Below, piece after piece: positions 9,890 through 19,435 of a DNA stretch of 64,000 nucleotides. Below the pieces are notes generated by a model, which saw nothing but the letters and a program-made list of their open reading frames with translations, did not search any database and was not told the DNA's origin. Position numbers and translations under genes: made by a program. How positions within the stretch are numbered: position 1 is the first letter of the stretch; each line of letters opens with the position of its first letter. This stretch comes from Prorocentrum cordatum (Eukaryota; Sar; Dinophyceae; Prorocentrales; Prorocentraceae): the NCBI GenBank assembly GCA_963575745.1, contig CAUYUJ010019104.1, positions 620,131 to 684,130 on the forward strand. Direction: 5' to 3'.

Positions 9890-11323
9890 TCCTCCAATCG
9901 CCAAGCACTTCAGCGCGTAGAAGAGCGCGATCCTGAGACCCTGCTCGCCGCCCCCCTCCTCCTGCTGCATGCGACCCAGGGTGAAGTACCGCCTGTCGGC
10001 CCAGCGCTTGGACGTGTGCTGCTCCTGGAACGACTGCGTCTCCTCGTGGCATCTCAATGGAATCTCAGCGCTGAGATTTCTCAAGACCTCAGTGGGACCC
10101 CAGTAGAACCTCAGTGGGACCTCAGTGGAACCTCAATGGAACCTCAACGATTTATCAACGCTGAGGTTTCTCAAGACCTCAGTGGGACCTCAGCGGTACT
10201 TCAGTGTAAACTCAATGGAATATCAACGTTGAGAGTTCTCAAGATATCTGTAGGACCTCAATGGAACCTCAGTGGAACCTCAATGAAACCTCAACGATTT
10301 CTCAACGCTGAGGTTTCTCAAGACATCAGTGGGATCTCAGTGGGACATCACCTGAACCTCAACGAAATCTCAGCGCTGAGATTTCTGAAGACCTCAGAGG
10401 GACCTCAGTGGTAGTTCAGTGGAATCCCAATGGAACCTCAACGAAATCGCAGCGTTGAGATTTCTCAAGGCCTCACTGGGACCTCAGCGAAACCTCAATG
10501 GAACCTCAACGAATGGAACCTCAATTGAATCTCAGCGCTGAGATTTCTCAAGACCTCAGCGGGACACCCGTGGAACCTCAATGGAATCTCAGCGCACAGG
10601 ACCTCGTGGGACCTCAGTGGGAACTCAATGAGACTCCTAGCGGTGAGATGTTCAGAGGCTCAGTGGAACTTGAGCGGGGAAGAAGTTGATTTTCGGAGTT
10701 GTCTTTTCATGTCCTCGCGCTGTCCTTGAGCCAAGCCTTGTGTTTTTTCTCGAGCCACCTCGCGCGGAAGTCATTCTGGGCAGTGCGGTCCCCCTTCAAA
10801 TCCTGGTACTTACGCTTGTCTTCCTGGGACTCCTGGCTCTTTCCGGTGATGTGCCTGTCCCACTTCCCGCCCGCGGGGTTGCCCTTGCCGCCGCGCGCCT
10901 CGAAGCGGTACCCGACCTAGGGCGGGCCGCCCCTCCCCCCTTCTGACCGGTGAAGGGGGAAGTGCGGAGGATGATGATGAGGAGGAGGAGGATGAGGAAG
11001 AGGGGAAGGGTAAGTATAGAAAGAGGGTGCGGCGGTGAGGACAAGGGAGGGGATGAGGCGGAGAGCATGCCCGCCCTCGCCTCCCCCCTCTCCCCCTCAT
11101 CCTCCCCGAGCCCCGCCCTGGCCCAGTAGGACCGCCGCCATTTTGTCAAAGAACACTTTGAGCTCATGGTCCCTCTTGCTCAACTGCGGGGCCGCCACCT
11201 CTTCCACGAGCTCCTGTCCGAAGATGCCCTCTTGCGCCAGCGTCTCCTGGCATCGAAGCGAGCGAAGGTTGAGGCTGGACGTGGAGGGGTGGAGGAGGAG
11301 GAGGATCGAGGGGGAGAATGAGG

Positions 11324-11391
<68 letters not shown>

Positions 11392-14300
11392 CACGGTAAG
11401 CCACCGCTATCGCTCCTGACGAAGGAACTTGTTCTTCAGGTCGAGCGTGAGCTTCTTCACGTCGTGGCCCTGCTCGCTGATCATCTTCTCAACCTCGGCC
11501 TCGATCGCGTCCTCCAAGGTATCGTGCGTCTCGAACTGGACTCGGAGCCAGTCCTCCCCGTGCTTGAGAACCAGCACTGCGTCCTGGCAAAGCTCCACCA
11601 GTCTCCCGCCGCGAGCCGCCCCAAGAGCCAGTCAAGCTGCAACCCAAGGGGGGTGGGGACGAGAGATCTGGCGGTGGCGACGTGAACCTGGACGAACCAG
11701 GATTTGGCTAGTGCGGGGGATGAGGAGGAGGAGGAGGAGGAGGAGGAGGAGGAGGAAGAGGAGGAGGAGGGGGAGGAGGAGAGAGCCCTGTCGGTCCTCG
11801 GGTCCCTCGGCGGCCGCATCGTCGCCTGCGGTGCCGGTGTCGGCGGCGCCAGCGTCGACGGCCGCGCTTGGATCCCCTGCTGGAGGCTGCGCCCTCATGG
11901 CCTCTGGGGCCTCAGGGAGCCCAACGGACCCCTCAGAAGCCACATCGGCCGCAGGGACCCCAGCGGGCTCACGGGACCCGAGAGCCTCCCCCACGTGCAT
12001 CGTCTCCGCATCGGAGTCCACCTCTTGCTTGGCGGCGACGCAGCGGGCGGGGGGAGCCATCGGGGTCTCACGTGGCCAGAAATCGGGTGCTCGCACTGGG
12101 CGCTTGCAACCAAATTGCTGCGGCTGTGTACACGGGAATTAAACTAAAGACGAGAATTTGTTATCATCGTATTGTCGCCCTACCCTTCCTCCCCCTGCTC
12201 CCTCCTCCTCCCTCACCCTCCTGCTCCCTGCCCTCTCCTGTCGAGTTTGATGTTTTCCAGCACTGCGATCCCTGACCGACAATTCGCCAGGCCTTGCAAC
12301 ACCAGCGCCCCGAATGTGTGAGTTGAAACCCCGTGCGCATAGGGCGGCACATCACGAGCATCGATTCACGAGCTCGCGCTTTCAAAGCTGCTTGACCTAT
12401 TACGCGGCCCTCGAAACAAATGAGAGACGTCGGATCGGAATGGTGATCCTCATCGATATTCAGGCCGTGTCGCCCTAAATGTTGCCAGGCGGCCCGTCCT
12501 CCGAGTCACTGGCATCGATCATCTGCGTCGCCGCGGCGTCCTCGACGCGCTCAGCGCTGAGCTTTCTCAAGACAGCAGGGGAACCTCAGCGTTTTAAGAC
12601 CTCAGTGGGACCTCAGTTGGAACTTCAGCGAAACCTCAATGGAATCTCAGCGCTGATATTTCTCAAGACTTGAGTGGGACCTCAGTGGAATCCCAATGGA
12701 ATCTCAGCGTTGAGATTTCTCAAGACCTCAGTGGGACCTCAGTGGAACCTCAATGGAACCTCAACGATTTCTCAACGCTGAGGTTTCTCAAGACCTCAGT
12801 GGGACCTCAGTGGAACCTCAATGGAACCTCAACGATTTCTCAACGCTGAGGTTTCTCAAGACCTCAGTGGGTCCTCAGCGGGACATCAATAGAACATCAG
12901 TGGAATCTCAATGGAATCCCAGCGCTGAGATTTCTCAAGACCTGAGTGAAACCTCAGTGGAACCTCAATGGAACCTCAACGATTTCTCAACGCTGAGGTT
13001 TCTCAAGACCTCAGTGGGACCTCAGTGGGACCTCAGTGGAACCTCAATGGAACCTCAACGATTTCTCAACGCTGAGATTTCTCAAGACCTGAGTGAAACC
13101 AGTGGAACCTCAATGGAACCTCAACGATTTCTCAACGCTGAGGTTTCTCAAGACCTCAGTGGGACCTCAGTGGAACCTCAATGGAACCTCAACGATTTCT
13201 CAACGCTGAGATTTCTCAAGGCCTCAGTGGGACCTCAGGGGGGCCTCAATGGAACCTCAGTGGAACCTCAATGGAATCTCAGCGATGAGATTTCTCGAGC
13301 CCCCCACCGGAGCTGCCATCCTTTATCATCACGTTTGTGTCCCGGTGAGCAGCGCTCCTGGTACGCCTCGGTCTCGTAGGGCGGAGCCTGCTGCATCTGC
13401 GAGTAGACCTGTGTACGGACGGGAGAGGACCCTGCCCTCGTGCTCTCGTCCCTCTCGCCGCTTCCTCCTCCTCTTCCTCATCCTCTTCCGTCCTCCGCGT
13501 CCCTTATCTCCTCTTCCTCGTCCTCCTCCCCTTCTCTTCCTCCCCGATCCTCCTCCTCCTCCTCCTCCTCCTCCTCCTCACCCTCCAGAGTTCGTGGTCT
13601 TCCCCCCACTTTCCCAGCCCCTCCTCTTTATCCTCCTCACCCTTGTCTTCATCATCCGTTGCCATTTCGGCCCCTCCTCATCCTCGCTCTTCCCCTCCTG
13701 CTTGGCATCCCGCCAAGCTACCTCGCCCGCCAAGCCACCGGACGCCGCGACGATGGGCTTGGCGTCGAACGTCTCGGCGGCGCACTCGCCGTCGGGATAG
13801 CCGTCCTTGCTGGCGAGCTCGCTCGCGGCCGCGGGGCGCTTCATCGGCGGCGCCTTCTCCTGGGATGTCGGTGACAGCTTCCTCTTGGCGCCGCTAGGGG
13901 TCCAAGCGCCCGATGCGGCATCCGACCCTGCGGCGCCGCCCGACTTAGCAGCGCCCGCCGCAACCTCCGCCTCTGCGTCCTCGACCTTCTTGATCCGCTT
14001 CTTGAGCACGACCTTCTCCACCTCGGCGTCGTCCTTCTCGAGCTTGTACGTGGACATCCGCTTGCAGATGTCAATCATGCCATTCAAGATGTCCTCCTGA
14101 CCCTTCTCACTCGTGATATCAGTCACCACCAGCTGCAGCTTCTGCTGCGCCCCCTTCATCACGCAGAGCATGGAGATGTTCCGCTGGTTCTTCTGGAGAA
14201 TCTTCCACATCTCGCCGTCCTCGTTCTCGATCGCGAAGTGCGTCAGCGACTTCTGCGACGTCGGCTCTGCAGAGTCGCGCATCGCCTTCAGCTGGATGTT

Positions 14301-15435
14301 AGTCAGCGTGGGGATAGTCCACGCCATCTCGTCACTCCAATGGGCTACAACATTATCTGTGGGCTCGGCTTCGGGATCCACCTTGAGCGCAAGGGAGCTC
14401 TCCGCGGCGCCCAGCGTGTCGTTCGGCAGCCGCTTCTGCCGCTGAGCCACCTGCCGGTGATGGCCCGTCTCTCCTCTCATCCATCCCCCCGTTTTATTCC
14501 CTCCCCCTCTCTCTCTCTCTCTCTCTCTCCCTGCCCCCTTCATTCCTATCCCTCCCCTTTCGAAACGCCGACGTACCTCGTCTTCGTCGTCGCTCTGCTC
14601 GATCGCGTCGTCGCGGTCACGCTCGTAGACTGATCCGAGGTCCGATGGGAGAGCGAACGTGCTCGGCTGGCTCCAGGCGTCGTCGTCATCGGAACGCTCC
14701 TCTCGGGACCCGTCCTCCACCTCATCTCACCCTTATTTCTCCTCTCCATCATCTCCCCCATCTCCCCTTCCCATTTACCACCTGCAGCTCCGCGTCGTAC
14801 TTGAAGGCGTAGTGGTCGGGGTTCGGCAGCTCCGCGTCGTCGTCCGCGTCCTCCATGAAGGGCTGGAGCCACTCTGGTACATCCCTGTCCATGCTGCGCT
14901 GCTTGATCAAGGCCTGGTCCACGTCTCGACGCATGGCCCGCAGCCTTTTGGCCATGCTCGTCCCCCAGGGCTTCACCTCGCCCTTCTTGAGCTTCCACTC
15001 GGGCTTCTGGGCGGCCACCTGCGCGAGCACGAGCTCGAGCGGCTTCTGGCCGATGCCCCTCGGCACCTTCAAGATTATGGCGGTATGCTTCTTGATTTCC
15101 TCGATGTCGCGACGGCCTGTGTTCTCCTGAAGCGAGACGGGGGGGGGGGCACCGTTTTCCCCTCCACCAGGTCTTCCCGAGGTGCCTCTTTATTGCCCTC
15201 CCTTGCCCCCCCAAAAACTTATCCTATCATTCCTCCCGTCCTCTCTCCCTTTCCTATCCCTGCTCCCTCCTACCCCTCCTCCCTGCCTCCTCTTCTCCTC
15301 CTGCACTCTCCTTCCTCCTCTGTTTTTGGAGTGCTCAGTGTCCTCACGGTACGGTACGAGGCTGCACGTCTCCAGGAGGGGCAACAGCGAGTCCGAGAGG
15401 CCGACGAACTCGCTCGGCTTGCTCTTCGGGGCCAT
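8179..15435 (-). CDS. Fourteen-exon dinoflagellate protein with KRPAAA and NLS-like tail
   Basis: Gene model by eye. It starts at the ATG at 15,435 (MAPKSKPSEFVGLSDSLLP) and stops at 8,179 after KKRAKKSDAPA. Exons, approximately, in transcription order: 15,435-15,348; 15,126-14,779; 14,700-14,577; 14,450-13,722; 13,431-13,308; about 12,550-12,490; about 12,500-12,250; about 12,110-11,790; about 11,630-11,410; 11,246-11,123; 10,916-10,714; 10,042-9,892; 9,695-9,570; 9,216-8,179. Most acceptors are AG followed by G. Features are a KRPAAA motif in exon 4, acidic and Ala-rich regions, a W-rich module in exon 11, and a lysine-rich C-terminus suited to nuclear import. No catalytic domain was recognised. 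The KRPAAA motif suggests a dinoflagellate-specific nuclear or DNA/RNA-associated protein; that is inference. Splitting into two genes cannot be excluded. Confidence 0.55.
9235..9560. repeat. Intron with GAG microsatellites
   Basis: (GAG)n tracts at about 9,300-9,375 and 9,482-9,540 fill the intron between exons 13 and 14. Frames of polyserine or polyproline on the minus strand are artefacts. Confidence 0.85.
9570..9695 (-). CDS. Exon 13 of the 14-exon gene
   Basis: 126 bp, from CCCTAG followed by G to AAGAAG before GTCGCA. It encodes HWVRWSTWKNVLQFLFQTDG and then KTWTLTKDRWNDAKK. The SKTWTLTKDRW segment resembles RSWTLYKEW in the exon at 16.75-16.93 kb, supporting paralogy of the two genes. 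Confidence 0.6.
9892..10042 (-). CDS. Exon 12 of the 14-exon gene
   Basis: Starts after CACGAG followed by G and encodes QTSFQEQ-like residues, SKRWADRRYFTLGRMQQEE and IALFYALKCLAIGG. It ends at GGAG before GATATATA, a possible GA donor, directly abutting an AT-repeat at 9,850-9,890. YALKCL matches YAVKCV in the exon at 17.30-17.39 kb. Confidence 0.6.
10050..10670. repeat. Minisatellite array 2, fills intron 11
   Basis: Same family as array 1. It occupies nearly all of the interval between exon 11 (ends about 10,714) and exon 12 (starts 10,042), beginning within about 10 bp of the 3' splice site. CTCAGCGCTGAG palindromes recur at roughly 70-bp spacing. Confidence 0.9.
10714..10916 (-). CDS. 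Exon 11, tryptophan-rich module
   Basis: Starts after GCCCTAG followed by G. It encodes VGYRFEARGGKGNPAGGKWD, a polar linker, YQDLKGDRTAQNDFRARWLE and KHKAWLKD. The pattern aromatic-basic, G(K/R)xG(N/P)AG, (F/W)DR, K...Y..(L/I)xG, FR(A/S)RW also occurs at 18.30-18.55 kb. It is therefore a shared domain of two neighbouring genes. Function is not known to me. The donor is probably GA (CTCAAG or GCGAG before GACA). Confidence 0.65.
10940..11040. repeat. GAG-rich intron tract
   Basis: GATGATGAGGAGGAGGAG-type simple sequence between exons 10 and 11. Confidence 0.7.
11123..11246 (-). CDS. Exon 10 of the 14-exon gene
   Basis: Starts after GATGCCAG followed by G and encodes ETLAQEGIFGQELVEEVAAP and a KVFFDKMAAVLLG tail. 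It looks alpha-helical. The donor is a likely GC (CTGG before GC), with GT less likely. Confidence 0.6.
11320..11395. repeat. (GAC)n microsatellite
   Basis: About 23 uninterrupted GAC triplets inside intron 9. They generate polyaspartate and polyvaline frames that I reject as genes. Confidence 0.95.
11410..11630 (-). CDS. Exon 9 of the 14-exon gene
   Basis: Encodes LVELCQDAVLVLKHGEDWLR, an acidic amphipathic helix (DAIEAEVEKMISEQ) and LTLDLKNKF. Balanced amino-acid composition and strong frame contrast with neighbouring repeats support it. Borders are approximate. Confidence 0.55.
11700..11785. repeat. (GAG)n microsatellite
   Basis: GAG triplet tract in the intron downstream of exon 8. Confidence 0.85.
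11790..12110 (-). CDS. Exon 8, low-complexity Ala/Pro/Glu
   Basis: Encodes CVAAKQEVDSDAETMHVGEA followed by Ala/Pro/Gly-rich sequence. Probably disordered. Borders uncertain. Confidence 0.45.
12250..12520 (-). CDS. Exon 7, cysteine-containing segment
   Basis: Open frame including ICFEGRVIGQAALKARARES, MLVMCRPMRTGFQL and SGRWCCKAWRIVGQ. It has a different composition from neighbouring exons; three cysteines and two Trp may indicate a small fold. Borders uncertain, and it could overlap or replace the weaker exon at 12,490-12,550. Confidence 0.4.
12490..12550 (-). CDS. Candidate exon 6
   Basis: Short frame RVEDAAATQMIDASDSEDG lying immediately next to minisatellite array 3. It is acidic, like the exons around it. 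It may be intron. Confidence 0.3.
12551..13300. repeat. Minisatellite array 3, fills intron 5
   Basis: The most regular array of the family. Six or more higher-order units of about 69 bp each carry a CTCAACGCTGAG or CTCAGCGCTGAG palindrome and a run of CCTCAGTGGGA/CCTCAATGGAA units. It spans the whole intron from about 8 bp inside the donor of exon 5. Confidence 0.92.
13308..13431 (-). CDS. Exon 5 of the 14-exon gene
   Basis: Starts after GAGGGCAG followed by G. It encodes SSPVRTQVYSQMQQAPPYET and ERCSPGHKRDDKGWQLR, ending at CTCCG before GTGGGG. The small size and clean phase fit the surrounding model. Confidence 0.55.
13432..13721. repeat. Intron 4 with CTC tracts
   Basis: CTC/TCC-rich pyrimidine sequence on the plus strand, densest at 13,480-13,580. 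Confidence 0.75.
13722..14450 (-). CDS. Exon 4, with KRPAAA motif
   Basis: 729 bp, CGGCAG acceptor followed by G, ending GGCGAG before GTAGCT. The first two thirds look ordered (VVAHWSDEMAWTIPTLTNIQ, FAIENEDGEMWKILQKNQRN, LQLVVTDITSEKGQEDILNG). A basic cluster VVLKKRIKKVEDAEAE, a GSDAASGA linker and PPMKRPAAASELASK follow. KRPAAA is a dinoflagellate signature seen in many predicted nuclear proteins; its function is not established as far as I know. Confidence 0.65.
14451..14576. repeat. Intron 3 with CT dinucleotides
   Basis: Short intron containing a (CT)n run at 14,505-14,530. Confidence 0.7.
14577..14700 (-). CDS. Exon 3 of the 14-exon gene
   Basis: Encodes DDDAWSQPSTFALPSDLGSV and an acidic RDDAIEQSDDEDE tail, ending at GACGAG before GTACGT, a canonical donor. 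Confidence 0.6.
14779..15126 (-). CDS. Exon 2 of the 14-exon gene
   Basis: 348 bp, from GCTTCAG followed by G to CAGGTG before GTAAAT. It encodes RRDIEEIKKHTAIILKVPRG, LELVLAQVAAQKPEWKLKKG and DRDVPEWLQPFMEDADDDAE. The most ordered part of the protein, with good codon contrast. Function unrecognised. Confidence 0.65.
15127..15347. other. Intron 1 of the 14-exon gene
   Basis: Pyrimidine-rich on the plus strand (CTCCCT, CTCCTC), with no coding signal. Confidence 0.6.
15348..15435 (-). CDS. Exon 1 with start codon
   Basis: ATG at 15,435. It encodes MAPKSKPSEFVGLSDSLLPL and ends CCGTACC before GTGAGG, a strong canonical donor. Chosen as start because no open coding frame continues upstream and the MAPKSK beginning is natural. 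Confidence 0.6.
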
Positions 15436-16013
15436 GGCCCCGAGATATCAAATCAGAGCCCAATATATCAGCGAAAACAACTACTGGAAAAAAAGCCAAC
15501 ACGGCTATACGAGGATGATGATGATGATGATGATGAGGAGGAGGAGGCGGAATACAATTCACCATCCATCCGTGTAGCCGTTGTCAACTACGAATGAGCA
15601 CGGAACCCCACTTTCTGAAAATGATCCTCCATCCATATAGCAAAAGCTCTAAATCAATCAGCGTGGGCCACCGGTGTTGAACTTCGCCCCCCTCTAGCCC
15701 TCAGTCCAATAGCTGCTGGAAGTTACCAGCTGGGGCGGGTAAAGAGGACGGTTCTGGTTTTCTACACTCGCTCCGCCTCCCCGCCCCGCCTTCCCCTTCC
15801 CGCCCGTTACCCCTGGGGCATTGTACGTCCGATAGACCCCGCATACGTGTATACACGCACACGCGGCCCCGTGATGTTTCGAATCGTACCATACGCACCC
15901 GATTCGTATGATAAGCTGTACATATACGGACATTAGCCATGGGGGTTTGTACGCATTCTGTATGTTCTACTAGAATACGCATGCATGCAGCTGTGTGTTA
16001 ATGTATATAAATG

Positions 16014-16044
<31 letters not shown>

Positions 16045-16190
16045 ACATATATATATATCTATATATATATATATGCACGTATTGATGTACACATGTGTGT
16101 GCGTGTACATGTGTAATGCTATGATAGTGTAGACACTAAACGCATGCGCGTTTATACATATTCATGTTGGGCCTGGATCTATAATTATAG
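15436..16190. other. Intergenic region with AT repeats
   Basis: No coding frame of substance. A (TA)n/(ATATGT) cluster lies at 16,005-16,075, and GTGTACATGTG-like alternating sequence at 16,085-16,115. It probably holds the spacer between two head-to-tail minus-strand genes. Trans-splicing acceptors cannot be told from ordinary AGs here. Confidence 0.55.
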
Positions 16191-16202
16191 ATCCAAGCTC
16201 AA

Positions 16203-16518
16203 TTATAGATCCGAGCGTCCGGATCTATAAAAGTATGTTTGAAGTTGGCGGATCTGAAAAGTAGATCCTGCGGACCCCAGGGGGCCCTCGGAGCGCACAG
16301 TGGTCTTCTCCTTCTTGGTGCGCTTGCCGTCTGGCTGCGCGGGCTCCCCCTCTGCACCAGCACCTCGCTTTCCAGCTTTGGGAGTCGGCTGCACCTCGGG
16401 CGTCACATTGGGCACATCGATGGGCGGCTGCTCGGGGGTCGGCACCGCGGGCGTCGGGGGAAGCGTAGGCTGAGCTGGCTGCTGTGCACTCGCAGTTGAG
16501 GTGTCCTCGGATTCCAAC
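16203..16518 (-). CDS. Last exon of the paralogous gene, Pro/Thr-rich with basic tail
   Basis: After TTTTTTAG it encodes LESEDTSTASAQQPAQPTLP, a proline-rich stretch and DGKRTKKEKTTVRSEGP. The last codons before the stop at 16,203 may be intron, as they lose the composition bias. Confidence 0.5.
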
Positions 16519-18817
16519 TAAAAAACCTTGTCGTCTCCACCACCGTCGTTCCCGCCACCGCCACCATCGCAATCGCCGTCGTCGCTACCTACGTCTCTAC
16601 GTATCCCCCTCCCCTTCCGCGCCTTGCACCGCCCTCCGCCTGCCACCGTCTCCTCCTTCTCCTCGTCATCCTCATCCGCGTCCTCATCATCATCGTCCTC
16701 TTCCTCCCCTACTCCTCCCCTCCGCCGTCATCGTCCTTGGTCCCCGACCCTTTGTGCCCACAAGGTGGGCGAAGCGGAAATTTGCCCCGATCGGTTGAGT
16801 CCTCGATAGACGTGGCCCGCGCGCCCTGGGTCCACTCCTTGTACAGCGTCCAAGACCTCGTAAATGTCGTGCTGAATCCCTGGCGGGTGGCCGCGACCCT
16901 CTCTGCCTCACTTCTCTGCCCCCCAGCGGTTGACTGACGAGAGAGGGGAGGCTGATCAGGAGGCAGAGGGGACGAGAGTTGTTGGAGAAGGAGACGAATG
17001 ATGAGGACGTGGGGGAGGAGGAGAAGGAGGAGGAGGAGGAGGAGGAGGAGGAGGAGGAGGAGGAGGTAAGAGGATATGCAGCAGGAGAAGGAGGATGTGG
17101 AGAAGGAGGTAGAGGAACGACGGAGGAGGAGGAGAAGGAGGTAGAAGGAGGAGGGGGAGGAGGTGGAGAAGGAGGAGGAGGTGGAGCAGGAGGTGAGACA
17201 TTCATTCAAAAGCATGAGGATCCTGAAGGGAAGGCTCACGAAAGATGGGGGGCGATCGAGTTGCTGGGCCAGCAGAGGGGGATGCAGGATGTGCCTGGCT
17301 CACGTACAAGATGCGTACGCTCTCGAACATGTCGTCCCAATAGCACCACGGGGGGCCCATGATCACGCACTTCACGGCGTATCGAGTCGCCTGGGCTGGT
17401 GGCTGTTTTGTCCCCCACTAGGTCCCCCTGGCCCCTGGACCCACGACCGAACAGTTTCCTTGGTCTCCTGGTCCACGACTGGCCCCCGCGACCCCACCCA
17501 AGACGTTCTAAAGACCTGACCCCCTTGTGGCAGTTGGCCCCCATCGGCTGGCGTTGCAGAGGCCCAACGGGCCCCCGCCTTCCAGCCACGCCGCGCGGGC
17601 CAGCGACACGTAAACAGCGTTGGCGAAGTCCTTCCTCTCTTCCGTCTCGAGCTTGCTCTTCATTTTCTGAGAAGCGGGCGGAACAGCGACCAAGGTTTGG
17701 CTATCAGAGGTGAGACCGACTGCGACTCTGCAGGGTGGTTGCAGGGCCCGAGCGAGGGGGGAGGCGATGTGTAGCACCGACCTCGGGAGGAGACGACGGC
17801 AGGGGGAAGATGGAGGAGGACGACGGAGAAGGGGCAGGTGTGTGGTTGAGGGGGGAGTAGGTCGACGACCCAAAGTCAGCATCGCAGTCATCCCCCCTCT
17901 CATGCTCCTCACCCGTTTCCTCCTCGGACTCTTCCTCGCCGCTCATCGTGTTCTTCATATTCCTCCTCCTCCTCCTCATTCTCCTCCTCCACCCCTCATC
18001 ATCTGCCTCATCATCCTCCCCCTCCCTACCCTCAGTCCTCCTCCTCCTCCTCCTCCTCCTCCTCCTCATCCTCCTCCATTCGCCTCTCACCCCTCACCCA
18101 TTCCTGCCCCCCGTCTGCACCCTCCTCCTCGATCATGAGTCACCTTCCTCATCCCCCCTCATGCATGATCCCACCTCTGCGTGTTTCACCTCTCCTCCTG
18201 TCCCCCCTCCACCTCATCCCCAGTTGCTTCCCCTCCCCGCTCACCCTCCTTCTTCTCCTTGCCATCCTCGTTGCCGCCCCCTGTGGTTCAAGGAGTAAGT
18301 TCGAGATCCAGCGTGCCTTGACGTCCTCGAACTCCATCTGGGCCCACCTCGAGCGGAACGCAGCCTTCCGCTCGTTCACCTTGGGCCCCCCGTGGATGCT
18401 ATCATAGTCCCGCTTGAGGCTCGCATCGGCCTTGGTAGCTCGATCGAAGCGAGACCCTGCAGGTCCATCCCTGCCGTTGGACGGCACCTTCCAGCCGCCC
18501 TCGGCCACCTTGGACCAGAACTCGTACTCTTCCGCGACGGTCCCCTTGTTCTTGCCCATCTTGACGGTGTGCAATGTGCCCTGCACGGCGCCGCCCTCGC
18601 CGCCGCCTTCACCACCAGCACCATCATCCGTGCGAATCCCCCACTTCAGCGGGTTCGTCAGCTTGCCATCCTTGCTGATGTCTTGCGACAGTTGCTCCGA
18701 GACCTCCTCTCGAGTGCCGAAGCCCTTCGCGGACATGAGCCTCTGCACCTGCTCCGAGTTGAAGGCGGCCTCGATGGCGCTGTTGATCTTGACCGCATCA
18801 CCGCTGGCGATCAAGTC
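16203..18817 (-). CDS. Partial paralogous gene sharing the W-rich module
   Basis: Exons in transcription order, approximately: 18,817-18,290; 17,666-17,580; 17,390-17,304; 16,930-16,745; 16,518-16,203. The order W-module, helical exon, YAVKC exon, SWTLYKEW exon, then Pro-rich exon with a basic KRTKKEK tail parallels exons 11-14 of the neighbouring gene (W-module, YALKC, TWTLTKDRW, lysine-rich end). I infer an old gene duplication. The start was not found; sequence between 18.82 and 19.43 kb is repeat-rich. Function unknown; the basic tail suggests nuclear localisation. Confidence 0.5.
16530..16744. repeat. Intron with CGCCAC and CTCCTCATC tracts
   Basis: Low-complexity pyrimidine-rich stretch with GCCACCGCCACC and TCCTCATCC units. 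Confidence 0.65.
16745..16930 (-). CDS. Exon with SWTLYKEW motif
   Basis: Frame reading AERVAATRQGFSTTFTRSWT and LYKEWTQGARATSIEDSTDR. An alternative frame (GIQHDIYEVLDAVQGVDPG) is also open and natural-looking. I favour the first because SWTLYKEW aligns with TWTLTKDRW of the neighbouring gene. Confidence 0.45.
16985..17205. repeat. GAG/GGAGAA microsatellite in intron
   Basis: Dense (GAG)n and AGGAGGAGAAGGAGG units over about 220 bp. Confidence 0.9.
17304..17390 (-). CDS. 87-bp exon, YAVKCV
   Basis: Exactly 29 codons: CAGCCCAG acceptor followed by G, and GTAC before GTGAGC donor. It encodes ATRYAVKCVIMGPPWCYWDD and MFESVRILY. Both splice sites are strong and the exon is phase-symmetric. Confidence 0.65.
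17391..17579. other. Intron, C-rich
   Basis: GGCCCC-rich sequence with no coding signal. Confidence 0.5.
17580..17666 (-). CDS. Helical exon MKSKLETEERKDFANAVY
   Basis: After CTTCTCAG it encodes KMKSKLETEERKDFANAVYV and SLARAAWLEGG. It may extend upstream through SDSQTLVAVPPASQ if that AG is skipped. Confidence 0.5.
17780..18285. repeat. Intron with long CTC tract
   Basis: (CTC)n and CCTCATCC units, densest at 17,958-18,075. Confidence 0.85.
18290..18817 (-). CDS. W-module exon of the paralogous gene
   Basis: CCGCCAG acceptor followed by G at 18,817. It encodes DLIASGDAVKINSAIEAAFN, LMSAKGFGTREEVSEQLSQD, a Gly-rich linker, then EFWSKVAEGGWKVPSNGRDG, PAGSRFDRATKADASLKRDY and FRSRWAQMEFEDVKARW. 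The second half aligns with exon 11 at 10.71-10.92 kb. The donor is unclear (possibly GA after GCACGCTG). Confidence 0.6.
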
Positions 18818-18829
18818 CTGGCGGCGGGA

Positions 18830-19435
18830 GCAGTGCGGGCCGTGGGCGAGAACGAGAGAGAGAGAGCAGCAAAGCAGACGCCTCATCTTCATCTTCCCTC
18901 CCTCCCTACTCTCCCTCCCCACCCGCCCTCCCCAACCTCCCTCCCCTTCCTCCCTCTCCACCCTCCCTCCCTCAATACCCCCTCTCCCTTCCCTCCTTCT
19001 ACCTCTTGTTCCATCCCTCACGTTCCTCCCCGTCCCCGTTATGGCCCTCCCAATGTTCATCCCTTCTTACCCGTGCCACCACCTCCTTCTCCTCCGACCG
19101 CGACCATAATCGGCAACGCCGTCATTTCCACCGTCGCAACCGCTATCATGCGTAACTGTTGCCGTGGCAGAATCAGGAGTCATTCTCACCATGGTCATCG
19201 TTATCGCAGCCACCGTCGCCGTCGCCATCGTCAACGCCAGCTGATGCGCCAACCTCAGGCCGTGGCAATGATAACCGCGATCATCTTGCAAGTCGACTGC
19301 GCGACGACGAGGGGATTGCACGAAGGGCAAGGTGGAGGATCGAGGATCGAGGTGGGGAGCTCTGAAGGTGCAGGTCACTAGGACAAGTGATATACGTGCA
19401 CGTGTGTTGCTTCATGTTTTTCTTGGCTCCGCAAC
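18830..19435. other. Spacer with CCTCC repeats
   Basis: CCTCC/CTCCCT repeats at 18,895-19,020, then sequence rich in CACC/CGCCGTCGCC (19,070-19,260). No exon was recognised, although the missing 5' exons of the paralogous gene could be here. Confidence 0.5.
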
